Below are positions 59,322-64,000 of a DNA stretch of 64,000 nucleotides, piece by piece. Under the pieces are notes generated by a model that saw only the letters and a program-made list of their open reading frames with translations, ran no database searches and had not been told where the DNA came from. Source of the DNA: Coptis chinensis (Eukaryota; Streptophyta; Magnoliopsida; Ranunculales; Ranunculaceae); the NCBI GenBank assembly GCA_015680905.1, contig CM027377.1, positions 56,813,501 to 56,877,500 on the forward strand. The letters run 5' to 3'. A program made the translations under genes and the position numbers. How positions within the stretch are numbered: position 1 is the first letter of the stretch; every line of letters begins with the position of its first letter.

Positions 59322-59958
59322 CTTAGTTGCACTTTAGCATTGTTTTTATAGTAGAATTAGTCATTTTTAAGTCCCATTAAACCCACCCACCCTTGTTTGA
59401 TTCATACTGTGGTTATCCGTTTTCGGGCCGTTGAAAAATTCCACGACAAAATTACACTCGAAGCGATCGGCGCCTATAAGGAGCGACGCGCTCTATAACT
59501 GGAACACAGAGCGACCCGCCCCATACCGAAGCGACCCACGCTAAGTTACTAGAACACGGAGCCGCGACGGCGGCGCTTAAGCGACCCGCCACTCTAAGCC
59601 AAATTTTCCGGATTTCTACGAGGTTTGTTTGAACCGATTTTTAAGTTTTTCAGTGTTCTAACTTGTTATTTACACCTAACTGAACACGCGTAAACAAGAC
59701 GCTATTCATAAGCGAAACAAGGACGCTTATCAGGTATTCCTTTCTTCCATACCTCCTCGATCTCCGGTTAGAGGTTCATACTAATATATCAAGATTGTTT
59801 GGATTGTTGTCGTGTTTAGACTTAGACTTGCATGAGATTAAGGTCCGGTGGGAGAAAAACACCGAACGTAATTAACCGTCAACGCGTCAACAAACAAATC
59901 TATCGAGTATACCAATCACTACACCTCTAACTACTATCCCACCAACCACACCGACATA
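59322..59958. other. leader of the Athila-like element
   Basis: A repetitive stretch with several GAGCGACxCGC motifs (59463-59590) and no open frame. Confidence 0.5.
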
Positions 59959-61602
59959 ATGGGTGAAGGAAGAGAGACTCCTCTCTCCGACTTCTACAAA
60001 GCTTTGAGCGATAGCCCTAAATCTTGCATCGTTCTAGGACCCGATGGGGATTTTGAATTCCCCAAACATATTTAATTGTTACCCGTTTTCCATGGTTTAG
60101 CCATGAAAAACCTTACCAACACACGCGTAGGATTGAACAAGTCCTTACAACATTCCATCATCCTACGGTTGGTGCGAACAGATTAAACCGAGGGTATTTC
60201 CCTTCACCTTAGCCCGATAAGGTAGCGTCTTGGTTAAGCGCCAAGCCGCCTTAACTTTCGCGGGCTCGTGGGCTAAACTTGTTCAACTGTTTATGGAACA
60301 TTTTACCCACCCTTAAAGACGGATGAGATGTTTTCCAAGATTCATTTTTTCGACAAAATCCTCATGAATCGTTTTCGAGGCTTGGAATCATTTCACCGAT
60401 CCGCTTATTGAGTGTCCACACCATAACCTAGCAAAAGACACGTTAGTTCGTGCTTTTTCAAAGGACTTCAACATCACCATAAAGAAGTCCTTGACATAAT
60501 GAATGGGGTAGTTTCCTAAGTAAAGGAGCCCCTGAGGCTTACAAATTTTAGAATATCAAACTAAATGTAATAACAATTGGGGGTAGTGATGATATCCCCG
60601 CTTTGTTAGTTCTTCTTCAACGATTAAGGCGCCCGGTATGTTTGAGATGAAACCCGATCTAGAACTAAAAATTTAATCGAATCTCTAACTAAAAGGTTGA
60701 GGCTATTTTTTGTGCAACAAAAGCCTATCCCCATCATGAATGTTAACTCCAACCCATGTAATGTCTGTTTGAGTCCGAAAGCACCGAATCCTATTGTCCT
60801 CTCGCCTATGAACAACAACAATTAGAGCAAGACAATGTTTTCTCCATTAATAACTATCTTATTCCTAATGCCCGATGGAGACAACATCCCAACTTTAGTT
60901 GGCGAAACAATCAACAAGTTTCACCTCCAAGGGCCAATAACCAAAATGTTAGGCAAGTTTAACAACTATAATCAAGCTCCACCTAGGCAGGGCCGGGGAC
61001 AAAGTCAGGGAAATTATAATAATTATAACAACCAAACGCAACCACGACAAGGTCTAGCACAAGGTCAGGGTAATTATAATAGTTATAACACAAATAGAGG
61101 TATCGTTCCGGTTAACAATAGTAACTATCACAACCCACCCATAAATAATCAACGTGAGATGGTTCCAGTCGCACCACCTGTGACTACTACACAATCACAT
61201 CCGGATCGTATAGACGCCTTTATACAGGTTACCCAACAACTTTTCCAATCAATGACTCAATCAAACCAAGAGATCTTACAATCCATAAATCAGGGCATAT
61301 AACAGTTAGCCCAAGAGAAAGCCCAACCAAAAGGCGTGTTTCCAGGACAAGCGATACCCAACCCTAAAATAACAAACACAGCCTTTGAGATAAACGGTAA
61401 TACTAGTACGGAAATGACAATAGTAGGTGACCTAAATGCCATCACCACTCTCCGTTCTGGAAGAGTGGTTGATAACAAAGTAACTATGCCTATAGTTACC
61501 CCATCAGTACTCCCTACACCGGATATCGAACTAGATACCGAAGTAGAAACTGAAGAGCCTACCACTATAGAGGTACCAGTTAAACAACAAACTAAGAAAT
61601 AG
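59959..61602 (+). pseudogene. Athila-like gag, degenerate
   Basis: An early frame starts MGEGRETPLSDFYKALSD at 59959 and soon hits stops. Fragments between 60200 and 60520 resemble the capsid part. The 60835-61302 frame is rich in Asn, Gln and Gly (GQGNYNSYN repeats), as in the C-terminal gag linker, ending at a stop at 61300-61302. A last stretch (61336-61602) holds the acidic region before protease. Confidence 0.7.
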
Positions 61603-61677
61603 AAAGCCAAGGTAACACATCAAGTCTAGCCATACGCTAAATATAGAGCGAAACCACCATTCCCTCAGAAGTTAGCC

Positions 61678-62370
61678 ATGCTAACCAGGGATACAAACTT
61701 TGAGGAGATTAGGAACGTTTTCAAGAATCTAACGATAAACCTTCCTTTTCTCGAAGCTATTAAAAAGCTCCCTAACCACGCTAAGTTTCTTAAAGAGTTG
61801 TGCACTACTAGGCGTAAGACCAACATACCTAAAGACGCCTTTTTAACTGAACAATTCCCAACTTTATCCGAAAATAATAGAATTGTTAAGTACAAGGACC
61901 CTAGTCGTCCTACTGTAAAATGCACCTTAGGAGATTCCCACACGACGACCGCTTTATTAGACCTGGGGGCGAGTGTTAACTTACTCCCGTATTACTTGTA
62001 TAAACAAATAGGTCTACAGGAAATGCAACCTACAAAAATAACGTTGCAATTAGCGGACAGGTCAATTAAGTATCCTAAGGGTGTAGTAGAAAACGTGCTT
62101 GTTAAGGTTCAGGATTTTTACTATCCTGCTGATTTTGTTATCCTCAATACAGAAGTCGCCAACGACTCTGTACCGATCATCTTAGGGTGCCCCTTCTTGG
62201 CAACTGCCAACGCACTTATAAATTGCCGCGATGGTAAGATGTCCTTATCTTTTGGCCATCTTATAATTGAGGTAAATGTTTTTAAAATGATGAAACAATT
62301 ACCAGATTCGTCTATAGATGGAGAGGTTAGATGGGGAGGTAAATGCCTACTTGAACCCCTTGAGCCATGA
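61678..62370 (+). pseudogene. Athila-like aspartic protease
   Basis: The frame contains TTALLDLGASVNLLPYYLYK, in which the catalytic triad is DLG as is common in this group, and VPIILGCPFLATANALINC. Upstream residues FKNLTINLPFLEAIKKLPN are the conserved gag-protease junction of Athila elements. The frame itself is open across this length but is separated from gag and RT by stops. Confidence 0.88.
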
Positions 62371-63763
62371 AAGAGGTGGTTAGGGAAGAAGTCCGACTAA
62401 ACATCGATTTTACCGATCGCGGGTATCATATACCCAATCTCTAATAGCGAATGGGTAAGCCCCATTCATGTAGTTCCTAAGAAATCGGAGTTACCATGGT
62501 GCGAACGAAAAGGGTGACTATGTTGTCACACTGAAGTCCTATGAAATGGAGGATCGTATTGATTATCTCTAATGACGTTTAAATGCTATGACACGAAAGG
62601 ATCACTTTCCTTTACCTTTTATAGATCAAATGCTCAAACGCCTAGCTGGTCATGCTTTTTATTGTTTTCTGGATGGCTACTCAGGCTATTTTCAAATTAT
62701 TATTGATATTGATGACCAAGAAAAGACTACCTTCACATGTCCCTTTGGAACGTATGCCTATAAACGAATGCCTTTTGGACTTTGTAATGCTCCTGGTACC
62801 TTCCAGCGGTGTATGCTTCATATATTTAGTGACATGGTAGAGCGCTTTATGGAAGTTTTCATGAATGATTTTTCTATCTATGGAGACTCCTTCACAGACT
62901 GTTTGTCTAACCTGTCTAAGGTTTTGACACGGTGTGAAGAAAAGAGCCTCGTTTTAAAATGGGAAAAGTGTCATTTCATGGTGAAAAAGGGCATAGTACT
63001 AGGTCACATTGTATCTAGTGATGGCATCGAAGTAGATAAGGCCAAACTAGATAAGATAGCGACTCTACCTAAACCACGGACTGTCCATGATATTAGAGCC
63101 TTTCTAGGCCATGCAGGTTTTTATAGGCGGTTTATTAAAGACTTCTCGAAAATAGCTAGGCCTTTAACTAATCTGCTTTTGAAAGATGCAATCTTTGATT
63201 TTAATTTTAACTGTACTCAGGCTTTTGAAACTTTAAAAGCCGCCCTAACCTCTGCACCAATTATACAGCCTCCCGATTGGTCTAAACATTTCGAACTCAT
63301 GTGTGATGCTAGTGACTATGCAGTTGGTGCAGTCTTGGGACAAAAACTAGATAATAAGTCTACTGTTATTTATTATGCTAGTAAAACCTTAAACGATGCT
63401 CAACGGAATAATTCAACTACAGAAAAAAAATTCTTAGCTGTCATTTATGCTTTAGATAAGTTTCGTCCTTATTTGGTTGGTTCTAAAACTTTAGTTTACA
63501 CAGACCATGCAGCCCTTAAGTACCTTCTTGCAAAGAAGGATGCTAAGCAGAGATTAATCCGATGGATCCTTCTCTTGCAAGAGTTCACATTAGAAATAAA
63601 GGACAAAAGAGGGGTCGAAAACGTAGTTGCCGACCACTTATCTAGACTCACAAACGACGGTCAGAGTGATTCTAAGTCCATACCGGACTCTTTTCCGATG
63701 AGCATCAGATGCGATTTTTTCAAGACCATGGTATTTCGACATTGTAAATTATTTAGCGGCTGA
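62371..63763 (+). pseudogene. Athila-like RT and RNase H
   Basis: The open frame begins at 62588 with [20 protein letters not shown] and has [11 protein letters not shown] and [18 protein letters not shown]. The catalytic site reads FMNDFSIYG (62858-62884): the first Asp of the usual FMDDF is Asn. RNase H follows ([26 protein letters not shown]) and the linker [13 protein letters not shown] short degenerate stretch upstream (62371-62587) is the RT start in broken frames. A frame change occurs near 63700. Confidence 0.92.
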
Positions 63764-64000
63764 TGTTATGCCTTATAATTGGTCAAGAAATGAACGTAAG
63801 AAGATCTTGGCCGAGTTAAGTTATACTCTTGGGATGAGCCATACTTTTTAAGTATTGTGCGGATCAGATTATTTCGTCGTTGTATTCCCGGTGGGAATAC
63901 AATAAAGTTCTATCGTTCGCCATGACAAAGAGTGTGGTGGCCATTTTAGTGGGATGAAAACAGCCGCTAAAGTTCTTCAATGTGGATTTTATTGGCCTAC
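63764..64000 (+). pseudogene. Athila-like integrase zinc finger, start
   Basis: Frames here include a FYRSP segment and, in a shifted frame, DKECGGHFSGMKTAAKVL, the His/Cys finger of gypsy integrases. Frameshifts are present and the window ends inside the domain. Confidence 0.75.

Larger units (their letters stand above)
57831..64000 (+). mobile_element. Ty3/gypsy element, Athila-like, partial at window end
   Basis: A 1474 bp LTR (57831-59304), a primer site, degenerate gag, protease, RT, RNase H and the integrase finger follow in order. The 3' portion, and the second copy of GACAA, should lie beyond 64000. It inserted into element A's RT and so is younger than A. Confidence 0.92.

Overview
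This window is nuclear DNA of a flowering plant, most likely a eudicot: it is AT-rich, its genes are intron-containing with GT/AG junctions, and most of it is plant-type transposon (Ty1/copia, Ty3/gypsy, LINE, CACTA, hAT-like MITEs). The species cannot be named from the sequence.

Host genes lie mainly in the left half. The anchor is a complete 12-exon gene for the AP-2 clathrin adaptor medium (mu) subunit, 9974-21118 (+), 438 codons after splicing, with introns swollen by repeats and a LINE ORF1 relic. Downstream are a two-exon gene for a small secreted or membrane-anchored, LEA-like protein (22633-24313, -) with an ABRE-like cluster in its promoter, and an intronless SAUR-like gene (25817-26188, +). 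Three host relics are visible: two consecutive exons of an unrecognised gene (7482-8227, -), an F-box gene cut in two by a LINE (27938-28141 and 34668-35670, +), and duplicated exon-like modules at 36990-37975.

Transposons, left to right. A structurally complete but internally deleted copia element (240-7112) has 1.26 kb LTRs and target duplication GGAGG. A 533 bp MITE lies at 8573-9105. A 0.93 kb hAT-like MITE lies at 26278-27210. A 6.5 kb LINE on the minus strand (28147-34655) carries four tandem monomers at its 5' end and a 12-residue tandem peptide repeat in ORF1. Two ~1 kb direct repeats lie at 35915-36968 and 37980-38985.

The right half is a nested stack. A LINE RT fragment (39031-39473) received a minus-strand Reina-like gypsy element (B). 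Element B was hit by a 537 bp hAT MITE (42681-43217, 8 bp target duplication), by a 7.3 kb CACTA transposon (43416-50724, 3 bp target duplication AAT) and by a second gypsy element (A, Tat-like) at 51036. Element A was in turn hit by a copia solo LTR (52811-54019, CCTTC), an inverted Athila-type solo LTR (55804-57304, GAACA) and an Athila-like gypsy element (57831 to beyond the window end). No autonomous element appears intact.

The most interesting object is the CACTA element. It has no recognisable transposase. It carries at least five exons, introns included, of a plastid GNAT acetyltransferase gene (NSI/GNAT2/SNAT type), a further exon pair from an unrecognised gene, a LINE 3' end, and a GC-richer block that resembles organellar DNA.
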